The notes beneath the pieces are model-generated. The model was given only the letters and a program-made list of their open reading frames with translations, made no database searches and had not been told where the DNA came from. 64,000 nt of DNA from Warburgia ugandensis (Eukaryota > Streptophyta > Magnoliopsida > Canellales > Canellaceae), in NCBI GenBank assembly GCA_035236585.1, contig CP141128.1:28053618-28117617 (forward strand), written 5' to 3'. Numbering within the stretch: the stretch's first letter is position 1; each line of letters opens with the position of its first letter. Shown in pieces: positions 36,181 through 48,221 of this stretch. Made by a program: the position numbers and the translations under genes.

Positions 36181-38239
36181 CAATTTCAAGATCCAACGGT
36201 TCCAACAACAAAAAATCAGAAAAAGGGGGACAATCGGGCTATATTATCATCAACCGGTAATTCTCTCAAATTGGGCATCAAATATACAATTTTTCTCCAA
36301 TCAGGTAGGCGAAACTACTTCCTATACATATTTATTATGGTTTAGTGTAATTTTTATTTTTCTGTAATTTAATTTGAATGAAAAATTGTAAAAATAAGGT
36401 AAATACCAAAGCCTTCAATTCATGGTGATAGAGAGCTCATATCAAAATTCTAAGCTTTTCAATCGATCCAGAAGGGTCCAAAACCTCTAGGCTACAATTT
36501 TTAAGAAAATCTAACAAGGTTTGGACCCTCAATTGAGAGAGATTAGTTCTGTTGGCCTAGATCAAATCTAGACCCTAGGAACGACTGTAAACTTCCATTT
36601 AAGATTGTAGAGTCATATGAACTCCAAATTGAGATCAGAAAGAAGCTATGGAAAGCTTGTAATGTCTAGTTTCTAATGAAGTCATAATATGTCTAAAAAT
36701 TATTCCTGAATTATTCTGTATTTTGGAAATAATTGTCTAATTTCTAAGATCTTCAAGATTTGAGGTGATCAGATCTTGGAAATTTATTTTAATGATGATA
36801 TAATACTGTAATAAAGTAATATCTATGATTAATTTGGACAGATCTGGGATAAAGTAAGGGATCTACCCTTTATGGTAGAAAAACCTTAAAAATACAAAGG
36901 GACCCACTTGATCAATGAGATCAAGTATGATCAGATCCTTGGGATGGATTAAATGGATGATATTATGATGGAATCCAGTTAGATCATGTATGAAATGTGA
37001 CAAAATGAAGTGGATATGATTTTTGGATCTTAATGTATTAATAGCCCTAAAGGTAATTAAAACCCTTGATCTAAAGGAAAACACCTAAGATCTAATGGTT
37101 GGATCATATTTAAATATTTATAATAATCTTAATATGATTACTTTAATTGTATTTTATTTGATATAGAAGTGTAAATGTGATTTATGTTCTAAGTTTTAAT
37201 TGTCTTTTATTGGATATAAAAGTGTAAATGTGATTTATGTTCTAAGTTAGAAAGCATGATAGTGTAATCTTTAAATTTTAGTATGATATGCCCTAAATGA
37301 GTAATTTATTAGTAGATTTGATTATCTTAGGATCATGTTAGTGTAAAGTAGAGATTTAAGCATGATTCCATTATGATAGAAGTACAATTTTATGGTTTCA
37401 TAACTTAGGATCATGTTAGTTTTATTTCACTAGCTTAAGTTACATTCATAGGAAGAATGTTAGCATATAGTTGTTAAAATTATATTTGATTTATGCTTTC
37501 ATGTTGATGATTTACTTATTGTCAAATTTTATTCAATTGTTAAGTAGTTGTTAAGATATAAGGAGCATAAATCACCAAAAGTATAAACTAATGAAATATA
37601 GAGTTCCATGGACAATTAAGATGAATGAATGATTTTGACTTAATAATGGCTATAGTTAGTAGGACAATATAAGGAATGATTTATCATTTCCTTGGCCCAA
37701 AGTAGGAAAATAATGAACATCCATGAATGACATTGTGCATATCCATGAAAATTAATTAAAATCAATTAGAGAAGGTACTTAAGGTAAAGAGCTCATAGGA
37801 ACCTTGTCAAAGGTTGAGCTAGTACCACTACAGTGGACTCTGAACATTGTGGTTGTAGGGCCTATACAAGAGCCAAGTGCTTTTCCCTCACCTCCCATTA
37901 ACGTAAGAGAGGTCTAAATGCCTCCTTCCATGAGGGTTGTATTAACCACTTTTTGAGCAGACTTTAACTGGTAAGTACTAGTCATCCTGAAATAAGGAAG
38001 AGTTGTCTAGTAATAGGAAGAAATAAATTATCTTCAACCAAGTAAGACACTAACTGGTTGAATAATAATAAGAACATAAAAAGAGAGCAAATTATCTAAC
38101 TCTAATAAAAATAGTAAGTAAGATAAGGATGATCAAACAAGATGAGATCTTGTATGATAAAAAAAAATAAGGAAAAAGAAACATCAATGTAAATTAGATT
38201 GTTATGTTTGATATAGATAGTATTTGTATAGATGATATT

Positions 38240-40663
38240 TGTAATGACCCGGGTTTTCCCATGCATTTTTAAATGCAATATCTAATTCCTAAGGCGGGAT
38301 GCATCCCTATTTGAAAACCATTTTATAAAAACCATGCAATGTAGCAAAAAATCTTTAGTTTTAAACTCATTTTAAAAACCCCGAGTCTCATTTGCTATCA
38401 CAACGATAAAAGTAATTTTTGAAAAACATCAGAAATCATAAATGTTTTTTCCAGGTCTATCCAGCCACAACTCACAGCCCAACTGTAACTAAATACAAAT
38501 ACATGTCCAAAGGGTACAGTGTTTACTTACATGTATAATGGTCTCCTTTTGATTTACTTGCTCATAGCACTAACATAGGCGTCTTCTACTCATGGATGGA
38601 AATATCCTGAAAAATGTTAAGGATAGGGTGAGTATATCCTATACTCAGTAGGAGTCTATCACTACTAGTTTTGCAATGCATGCTATGTTTAAAATCATAT
38701 GCTCTTTAAAACATGTGCATGTTCGAACAACCATATTCAATATCGATATTAAAAACCATTGTCGAGTCGGAATACTGACTACTAAATAATCGCATAATCC
38801 AAGTCGAAAGTATCATATATATATATATCATAAACATAATGATATGCATAAGATGCTCAACTGAATCCAACTCATGGATATTTGGTATGGTCGACCAACC
38901 ACATGTCATGCCATATGCAATGCAAGTAAATCCTCAAACCATAGGGCCCACTATGCCCATGACCTTGCCGCTGTGTGGTCCTCGAGTACCTAGGGACACT
39001 CAGTCATAGCTTCCACGGGGCGTATGACACATCGACCTAGTGTCGTGACACCAGTGGTAGCCCCCTGTACCACATGCAGTCGACGTAGGGACATGCCCTT
39101 TTTGGGCGTGGTACCCATTCCACCTAATAGTGGTAGAGGCTGGGAGGCCAACCTAGACCTCTCGACATAGCGCCCACGAGCTTACTAGCCCAAATCACAT
39201 ACGATCAAACAAGGAAAAACCTCTTTTTCAAAACCTGTCCTCTTTGGGTCCTTCACAACTGCCTGGCCCTCACAACTACCTACCTAGCGTCTTTTGGGCA
39301 CTCTAGTGTCTTTTGGTAACCCTCAAGGACATGCTAAACAAGTCATAGAACTTAAACTTAAAACATGCATTCTCAAAACAATCATGGGTTCTTTTAAAAA
39401 GTCTAGTAGCAATAGAGCACATACCACGAAGTCTCTTGGAGTTGTGTCCTTCATCACTCAACCTGACCCTGGGTCTCATTTATAAACTCCTGGGCATGAA
39501 TGGATACAAGGAATCTTTATCAATTTGGATCTATTTTTAGAAATTAGATCATTAGATTTGCCTTTTAGGGTCCATGGGTCCTTGCCTAATTCATTGTCAG
39601 GCTAGATCCTATTATATGGACCTACTATTCAATAGTTAAACTCTGTAAATTGTCCTCTAATCCTAACTTTAAAGTCTCATTAGGTCTGCGTGTCCCAGTT
39701 CCCAGGACACTTGTGCATCCTGGTTGAACTGCGACCGCCTCACGTGCATGCGCGCCCAAAGGCCGTGCCAGGGACCGCGTTTTACACATTCACATGCATG
39801 CTCAAGCGACACGCTATGACGCGCATCTTGGATGGCATCGCATGGATGCACCTTTGGTGTAGCATGGCGCGTCTCAGCTCCTAGGGCACCCTGTGCATCT
39901 TGGTCGAGCCAAGACCCGTGCCCCGTGTCGCGCGCGCACTCGAAGGCCGCACCAGGGACAGTGTATGCACTGTCGTACGCTTACAACCCGTCCTAGGGAC
40001 CCAGTCCCAGGTGCAGGTGAAGCATGGCATCCCTGGGGCGCCTTTGTTCGTGCAGAGTCAGATGAAACCGGCTGGGTTGTTTTTCGACTAGGAAGACTGG
40101 CTGGAAAAAGACCAGATCCGGCATGGATCTTGGCCTACGGGAACCAAAACGGAGGGAAAAAAGGGAAAAACGACTTACCTGGGTAGCCTAGGGACGTCCT
40201 TTTCCCGTCGATGCGTTTCCCTCTACGCCTGCCGAAAATCTGTGTTGCCCGGAACCCATGAAGAAGGGGAAAACCCCAACTTCCAATGAAGCTGGAGGAA
40301 CAAGAGGGGAGGTGGGGAGAATGGCCGGCCTGACTCGGGCTTGGCCGTTGTCAGAAAACGCAGGGAAACTGGGTTTCTGATTTTTGCTGGAAACCCCAGC
40401 CCCAAAATAGTCAGAAAATCGTGATTTAGAGAGAAGGGGTGTCAGGTATTTATAGAGGGAAGAAGGAGGTGCCCCTCAATGGCGGTGCCGCCATTTCCCC
40501 TGGTGTTTTCTAGGAAAATCGGGAGAAGAGGGTTTGTGGAGAAATCGGGAGGAGGAAGACGACAGGGGGTGCCGTTAGCAAAACAACCCCCTGCGTTTTT
40601 GTTTTTGTTTTTGTTTTTCTGTTTAAATTACAGAAATGCCCCTGATCTTTTAACATCCGTAAC
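38240..40663 (-). repeat. A element 3' LTR (A2), truncated at its 5' side
   Basis: Homologous to 43995-46643. It lacks ~130 bp corresponding to about 45090-45220 and the LTR start corresponding to about 46460-46643. The breakpoint is near 40663, where 'CCGTAAC' runs into unrelated sequence. The deletion also removed the polypurine tract. A frame at 39893-40186 lies in the GC-rich leader and has no family. Confidence 0.88.
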
Positions 40664-43600
40664 CTCAATTTATCATTTTTATTGTTCCTTCTACAAGGCC
40701 TTACCCATAAGGGCCGCTTTCGCTGCGTACTCTGTGCCAGTTTAACAATACCGGTTTCTAATTGTAATTCATCTATCTCGAAATCCTTAGATGCCTATAC
40801 TTTTCTCATCATGTATAGGATAGTCTCCTCATAGGATCATGCTTCTTTATTCATGTATAAATTACTCCATACTTCTTTGAGATCATATGATCTTATTTCT
40901 CCTATTTTATTTTGAATATCATAGGATAATCCCTTTTCTTCTTGTCTTTCATCTAGTGATCTCTTCATCATCCATATCTCCTTCTAATGGTTGGTTATAT
41001 GTCATTAGTAAGAGTTCAAAAAATTTCCTTCCTTCTATGGTGTCTAATTTTGCTTTTTATCTTTTATATTTGTCCCCAAGATACTTCAATATCTGACATG
41101 GTATCATGTGCTCTACAACCAAATCCTTGATTAACTTCAAATTTCAACTGTCTGCCGTTTTCCATATGTGACTTGATTCCTCGACCAAAGTTATACTCAA
41201 AATAAAATCATGAAAGCCAATTAGTAGCATCTTTCATCGAGGACCGTATCATATACTGAAAGTAAAATGTCCTAACTCTATATCTAGTTTCATACTTATT
41301 GAATTCATTAAACGCTTTTCTCATGTCAAATGTTAATGGTCGATTCATCATCATGGGTCAATTGTTCTCGTCCAGAGGCCTTATCTCACTTTTCACGTTA
41401 ATTTGTCATTAGGATTTTCAATAATGTTCCCATTTATGCAAAGCAAAAAGTCTCTTATTCATAACTGAGTACCCTTACTAGGTCATGGTTGAATTCTTTG
41501 TCATCATCCTCTTTGTCCTTTCTTTGCTTGATGGTTTTCTTCGTAACCTTTTAGTCCAAAAGTTCTATACTCAATCCAGTAGGGTTAGTCCTTAGGAAAT
41601 TCCTTCAATTGATTTTTCGTACTTGGTATATGCTCATAGCAACTAACTTTTTGTCTAAAGGCAATGTAACATCAAATCTCACTTCAACTTTTCTCCTTCC
41701 ATCCCCTATGTGAATATATTGTGCAATCTTTTACCAAGGCTTTATCGCCAGCCATGCAATCTGTATTGTTAGGAGGTATCCTCATAAGTAGTGATTTTCT
41801 CAATTCCTCAAATTTTATCCTTCAAGTGCCTCCTCATACTTAGCTTATAATAGCAGTTCTTGTTCAATAGCTACTACATCAAGTTATGCTGAAGCTGTTA
41901 AATCATCAAAGTTGAAAAACACTCAGGTAAGCATGGAACATTTTCGTAAACATTTAGAAAGACTTTATTTGATTACCTATTGATCTCTTTCCAGATATAT
42001 TTTCGTCATAAGCTCAAGGGTCTCTAAAGGGATCGGTACTTATTTACCTTTCTTTTCAATCCAAGTCAACAACATCTTTCAGACCCACAGTGATTTCTAT
42101 GGTTTGTCATGGTATCTATTCAAGTTTGGAAAAATCTATCTCACTGGTGGTGATCACCCCTTATTTTTGCTTATGTCTCAGTTGTCACTGTATTTATTGT
42201 TCTTGTAACTCCTCCATGATGTGGCCTAATCAACTGACCTCATACCCTCAAATGACCTAGTCTAACAAGTAACTTCTTTTAGGTAGAACTCATGTCCAAA
42301 TACTTATAATATCCCTCTGAGTATATAACTTCGACTACTAACTCATAGATACTAACATACTTGATTAATTAGGGTGGGATGCCTTTATTTGGTCAACAAT
42401 TCTCTAAAGGTAATGACTAAATAATGGTCTTAAGATTTTTGGTCTTCCAATCTATGATAGTAAGACCTCAATTTGATCCTTGATGGTACCCTACTTGCTA
42501 AATGGACAAGTCACTATCCCGGCTTAATTCCTTTTTCAATATACTTTATTAGCAAGGTGGGATATTACCAAATTTTTCTTTTTATGGATTATATCCATTA
42601 GTGTTCCCCATAAGCTAATGGATCCGATAAGAATCTAATTGTAATAATTGTTATCAAACCATTTGTAGAATTTAATTTCTAGTTGGTCACCATTCCTCTT
42701 CGAAAATTTCTTGTCGCATAATCTCCTGAAATTCGATACTCTACTCAAAGTCTTAAACCCCATATGCTTTCTCTCTTTTATCACCAACTCAACTAGTATT
42801 ATTCCTTCACATTTGTTTGGTTTACCTTCCTATAGGATTCAAAATGAAAGATTTGTATGTATCTTCATAGAGTCATGATCTTCTTCTTTTGAATATTCAA
42901 TATTCATCGAATACTTATAATTACATCTCTATCTCTTTCTCTTTTTTTCTTCAAAATCCTTACTTTTGTCATCCTAGATCAATGTCTTCATGTGCTTTGT
43001 TGCATATACTCGATCTTCTTGTCAGACAGGAGAAATTTAATACCTCCAAGAAATGTTGAAGTTTTCTAATATCATCGAAATCCTTAATTGCCTATAGCCT
43101 TAAAAAAAATTCATATAATGTCTTAATAATGTCATTGATCTTTTGGTCATGCTATACTTCTCTTGTAAGTTCATGTTAGGATCAATCTATATTATCATCC
43201 CTATTATCATCAAAATCTTTTGATAACTTGGTCGAATTCATTTCCCTATCATATTCGTGTTATGTTTCTCTTAATCACATAATATGTCACTTGTATACAT
43301 CTTCTGATTTGCTCCATAATACTCAAGTAGTTATTATTCGATAGTACTTCACTCTTCATAAGACTCCAATTAAGGTATCCAAAATTAAGCTAAGTCCTTC
43401 AGGATCCATACCTTTGTGATCTAGTACGAGTCACGGTTATCCCCTGATATCATCTTACATTCTCATCCCTCTTAGATTGTCATCAAAATTTTCTCAAAGT
43501 CTGTCTTTTACATCCCTTATCATACTCATATCATATCCCTTGTGATAGTGTGCTCATATTCTGATATTCTTTGTGATGGTAAGATAGTCATCTAGGTTTT

Positions 43601-43994
43601 TCGATGTTCTCATCTTTGGTGAGATTAATCTATTACAGGTCAGAACTATCTACTAACAAGTTCATTAACATCTTCATTCATCATTCTCATCATAATATGA
43701 TCCATATATGAGTTTTCATATTTGCACCACTACACAACAATCCTTATTGATAAGATTTAAGCCATCCAATATCTATGTATTTGCTAGACCCACCTCCTTT
43801 CTCACCTATTTGTTTATGGTGATATGGTGAAATGCCTTGAGCATTAGTATTGTAATCTTCAAATAGAAGTAATAGAAGTAGTCATCCCTAATACTTCTAT
43901 TTATACTACTTCTTCTTGATTTTCTCTATGGTCTATGACCCTTGGACATGTTGGACTGGCTGTGAAAGGATAAAATCTGGGCTCTGATACCAAC
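40664..43994 (-). pseudogene. A element internal region, no recognisable gag-pol
   Basis: About 3.3 kb, AT-rich, between the truncated 3' LTR and the PBS. Minus-strand reading gives only short interrupted frames. The longest coding-like stretch is at about 41100-41345, with one stop, containing 'FNKYETRYRVRTFYFQYMI' and 'DATNWLS', and 'DIEVSWGQ' downstream. Another is at 40680-40790, containing 'IDELQLETGIVKLAQSTQRK'. I do not recognise either as a zinc knuckle, protease, RT, RNase H or integrase. They could be a remnant gag or captured sequence. An RT-less internal region in a young element implies mobilisation by a partner's proteins. Confidence 0.55.
43981..43992 (-). other. A element primer-binding site (tRNA-iMet)
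   Basis: Minus-strand TGGTATCAGAGC, two bases after the LTR end (...GTCGTCACA|GT). It fixes the orientation of family A as minus here and hence plus for A1 and A4. Confidence 0.9.
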
Positions 43995-46643
43995 TGTGAC
44001 GACCCGGGTTTTCCCATGCATTTTTAAATGCAATATCTAATTCCTAAGGCGGGATGCATCCCTATTTGAAAACCATTTTATAAAAACCATGCAATGTAGC
44101 AAAAAATCTTTAGTTTTAAACTCATTTAAAAAACCCCGAGTCTCATTTGCTATCACAACGATAAAAGTAATTTTTGAAAAACATCAGAAATCATAAATGT
44201 TTTTTCCAGGTCTATCCAGTCACAACTCACAGCCCAACTGTAACTAAATACAAATACATGTCCAAAGGGTACAGTGTTTACTTACATGTATAATGGTCTC
44301 CTTTTGATTTACTTGCTCGTAGCACTAACATAGGCGTCTTCTACTCATGGATGGAAATATCCTGAAAAATGTTAAGGATAGGGTGAGTATATCCTATACT
44401 CAGTAGGAGTCTATCACTACTAGTTTTGCAATGCATGCTATGTTTAAAATCATATGCTCTTTAAAACATGTGCATGTTCGAACAACCATGTTCAATATCG
44501 ATATTAAAAACCATTATCGAATCAGAATACTGATGACTAAAGAATCGCATAATCCAAGTCGAAAGTATCATATATATATATATATATCATAAACATAATG
44601 ATATGCATAAGATGCTCAACTAAATCCAACTCATGGATATTTGGTATGGTCGACCAACCACATGTCATGCCATATGCAATGCAAGTAAATTCTCAAACCA
44701 TAGGGCCCACTATGCCCACGATCTCGCTACTTTGTGGCCCTCGGGTACCTGGGGACACTCAGTCATAGCCTCCACGGGGCATATGACACATCAACCTAGT
44801 GCCATGACACCAGTGGTAGCCCCCATATACCACATGCAGTCGATGTAGGGACATGCCATTTTGGGTGTGGTACCCATTCCACCTAATAGTGGTAGAGGCT
44901 GGGAGGCCATCCCAGACCTCTCGGCATAGCGCCCACGAGCTTACTAGCTCAAATCACATACAATCAAACAAGCAAAAACCTCTTTTTCAAAACCTGTCCT
45001 CTTTGGGTCCCTCACAACTACCTGGCCCTCACAACTGCCTACCCAGCGTCTTTTGGGCACTCCAGTGTCTTTTGGTAACCCTCAATGAAATGCAACTTTT
45101 ACAAAAACTCAATGCTCACAAATCATGCAATATATGCAATTGTTTGCGAAGAATGTCTATGCATAATGTATTTGTCATATGCATGCTGAATTCGTTTATA
45201 AAATTAAGTCATAATAAACAAGTCATATAACTTAAACATAAAACATGCATTCTCAAAACAATCATGGGTTCTTTTAAAAAGTCTAGTAGTGATAGAGCAC
45301 CTACCTTGAAGTCTCCTGGAGTCGAGTCCTTCATCACTCAACCTGACCCTGGGTCTCATTTATAAACTCCTGGGCATGAATGGATACAAGGAATCCTTAT
45401 CAATTTGGATCTATTTTTAGAAATTAGATCGTTAGATTTGCCTTTTAGGGTCCATGGGTCCTTGCCTAATTCATTGTCAGGCTACATCCTATGATATGGA
45501 CCTACTATTCAATAGTTAAACACTGTAAATTGTCCTCTGTTCCTAACTTTAAAGTCTTATTAGGTCCGCGTGTCCCAGTTCCTAGGACACCCGTGCATCC
45601 TGGTTGAATAGCGATCGCCTCAGGTGGGTACGCGCCAAAAGGTCTTGCCAGGGACCGCGTTTTGCACACGCACATGCATGCTCAAGCGACATGCTATGAC
45701 GCACATCCTAGATGGCATCACACAGATGCACCTTTGGTGTAGCATGGTGCGTCTCAGCTCCCAGGGCACCCCGTGCATCTTGGTCGAGCCAGGACTCATG
45801 CCCCGCATTGCGCGCACACCCGAAGGCCACACCAGGGACAGTGTATACACTGTCGTACGCCTAGAACCCGTCCCAGGGACCCAGTCCTAGGCGCAGGTGA
45901 AGCATGGCGTCCTTGGGACGCCTTTGTTCGTGCAGAGCAGGATGAAATCGGCTAGGTTGTTTTCCGGCTAGGAAGACCGGCTGGAAAAAGACCAGATCCG
46001 GCATGGATCTTGGCCTGGGGGAACCAAAATGGAGCGAAAAAAGGGAAAAATGGCTTACCTGGGTAGCCTAGGGACGCCCTTTTCCTGGCGATACGTTTCC
46101 CTCTACGCCTGCCGAAAATCTGTGTTGTCCGGAACCCATGAAGAAGGGGAAAACCCCAACTTCTAATGAAGCTAGAGGAAGAAGAGGGGAGGTGGGGAGA
46201 ATGGCCAACCTGACTTGGGCCTAGCCGTTGTCGGAAAATGCAGGGAAACTGGGTTTCCGATTTTTGCCGGAAACCTCAGCCCCAAAATAGTCAAAAAATC
46301 GTGATTTAGAGAGAAGGGGTGTCGAGTATTTATAGAGGGAAGAAGGCAGTGCCCCTCAATGGTGGTGACATTATCAAAACGACCCTTGTGTTTTTGTTTT
46401 TTTTCTTTCGTTTTTCTGTTTAAATTACATAAATGCCCATGATCTTTAAACGTCCGTAACTTCTTCATATGAAGTCCGTTTTTTGCGTTCTTTGAGGCGT
46501 TGGATTCCATTTTTCGATTAGAATCTAATGGTACCAATTTCTTCACAAATTCCTTCATTTACTATTTTAAATAAGGTAAAACATTCAACACAGTTCATTT
46601 CATATAGAATGTCCAAAATATCGTAAATTGCTCGAGCATTACA
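43995..46643 (-). repeat. A element 5' LTR (A3), 2,649 bp, intact
   Basis: Minus-strand ends are TGTAATGCTCGAGC (at 46643) and CCCGGGTCGTCACA (at 43995). It contains the TATA box TATAAATA (46334-46327), a donor at 46058, an acceptor AG at 44363-44362, and the palindrome at 44384-44402. The GC-rich leader lies at about 45560-46300. Frames here (44633-45230, 45624-45955, 46172-46558) are in the LTR and not protein genes. Confidence 0.92.
46327..46334 (-). promoter_or_regulatory. TATA box of the A element 5' LTR
   Basis: Minus-strand TATAAATA in CCCTCTATAAATACTCG, about 310 bp into the LTR. It is kept in the 3' LTR (CCCTCTATAAATACCTG, near 40450) and, as TATAAAA, in A1 and A4. It is the most likely start point for transcription of this young copy. 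Confidence 0.6.
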
Positions 46644-48221
46644 ATATTAAACCCATGGATATATGATATTCAAGGAGGAAAGATTCAGATCATCCTACAT
46701 AAGGATGGTCAAAAGACCATGTAGTATGTACCCTTGATTAGAAAAATGACATTATACATATGATTTGATAGATATATGTTGATCGAGACTATGACAGATT
46801 TCAAGGAGTAAGAATACCTTATTGAGGTAGGTGGATTATTAAGAATGCTTTTACATGAAGATACATGTCTAATACATGATCTTATGTTTTGAAGTATTGA
46901 CATGTATGATACCAATATATTAAGGTAAATACCTCAAATTGAAATATGATCCAACCAAATGATGAGAAAAATAAGTATTAAATGGTTAAGTTGAGAATTG
47001 AGAACAACCCTAAGTGAATAGGAAAGTAGAAAATATTTCAGCCCTAAATAAATAGACAGATAGTTTGATATGTATAAGTATTATTTTACATACAAGCTTG
47101 GAGGCTTGTGGTTTTGTTTTAAACAGGCATAGGCCTGGGGATACTATGCTAGGAGAGTTAAGAGGGTTTGGCCACCCACTCTCTGAAACTTGATGATATT
47201 GAATACAAAGCCTAAGAAAGGCTAAAAGTCGAGTGCGGAATTTATGGGAAGGCCACCACTGTGACAGCCATGGTCCTCCCATATGGACATGGATATTGTA
47301 ATTTCCACTGAGAATGGTATAAGTGAATTATTGAACAGTTATCCGGGCGAGCTGTATAGATCAGACTACAAGCATAGTAGTCCTTGATTATTTTGCATTA
47401 TGATGCATATGAGGTTGGCATAGTGAAATGCCTTAAGGGATGGCATGATGAAATGCCAGGTAATTGTATATTACCAATATTTTTCCCAAGAAGAGAAATT
47501 CCCTGTATGGTAACTGGCTGAGATACAGATCTCCTATAATGGAAGGAGTTGATTAGCTTTGTATAGAAATGATTCTTGATTATTTTTACAATTTTAACGG
47601 ATTTGTCCTTATACAATATGTATGTATAAAGATGAACACAAATGACAAGGAAATGAGATGTCCTTATAACTAATAGTTATCTATGAATGTGTTTATGATA
47701 GAATGAATTATGGGATACTTGAATATTGAGATTATACTGTCAATAACTTACATTCTTAACCCCTACCAAGCATAGCTTGTTGGGATATTGTAAATGTTTG
47801 AATGTTTACAATATCTCAGATATAGAAAAGGAGACTTAGGAGCTCAAGACTTGAAAAACTATTGAAGAATAAGTAATCAGGGTATATCCCTTGAAACATT
47901 GTATTGGAACATGTATTGAATTTTGAACTTTGTAATTTGGATTGTATATTTGTACAAGTATTGTAAGGATACAATGGGCTGTGTACTGTGAACCGCTGGA
48001 TGGATCCTGAAGTTTAATAATAGTATATTCCTTCAATGGAATTTTATCTTATACAAAATTCTACTTATGTTATGTATGAGGTGGTGACTTAGGTTTTACA
48101 AAACAAATTCTAAAGAAAAGAATTTCTGCTGCTTTGGTTTGCAAAATTTTTTTTTACTATAAGGCCCCTATCTTTACAAAAATGTATTATAAAATATGTT
48201 ATAAAAACCCAGGTCGCCACA

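Larger units (their letters stand above)
38240..46643 (-). mobile_element. Family-A LTR retrotransposon, nearly full length (8,404 bp), TSD ATATT
   Basis: Flanked by a perfect 5-bp duplication ATATT (38235-38239, 46644-46648) within the B2 LTR. On the minus strand: 5' LTR 46643-43995, PBS at 43992-43981 (TGGTATCAGAGC), ~3.3 kb internal region, 3' LTR 40663-38240 lacking its first ~183 bp. By hand count the two LTRs differ at about 5 of the first ~335 bases from the 38240/43995 ends, four of them transitions, so the insertion is recent relative to everything around it. No gag-pol domain is recognisable internally, which suggests a large non-autonomous derivative (LARD-like). Confidence 0.92.
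36181..48221 (+). mobile_element. Family-B LTR B2, 5'-truncated, split by the full-length A element
   Basis: 36181-38239 plus 46649-48221 together match the reverse complement of B1 from about position 30148 down to its terminus 26485 (about 3.63 kb). The right end ...ACCCAGGTCGCCACA is intact at 48221. The left ~760 bp are missing: the LTR starts abruptly at CAATTTCAAGATCC next to the 40-bp array. The A element sits inside with a perfect ATATT duplication. The right flank (TTAGGGCTGG...) is the family-C 5' LTR, and the matching uninterrupted site in the C 3' LTR is near 62910. Confidence 0.85.

Noticed and set aside
44571-44590. (TA)n microsatellite as a functional element
   Set aside because: Short TA run inside the A LTRs (also near 38817) that varies in length. 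Ordinary microsatellite drift.
46172-46558. 128-residue minus-strand frame
   Set aside because: It lies in the A3 LTR around the TATA box. The matching frame in A1 and A4 is different or broken, and no family is recognised.
46709-46915. 68-residue frame also present at 27865-28071, possible conserved peptide
   Set aside because: Both are the same segment of the B LTR. Identity follows from LTR homology, and B3 does not keep the frame.
38240-48221. Reading 36181-48221 as one very long unknown element
   Set aside because: Alignment with B1 and the perfect ATATT duplication show an A element inserted into a B LTR.
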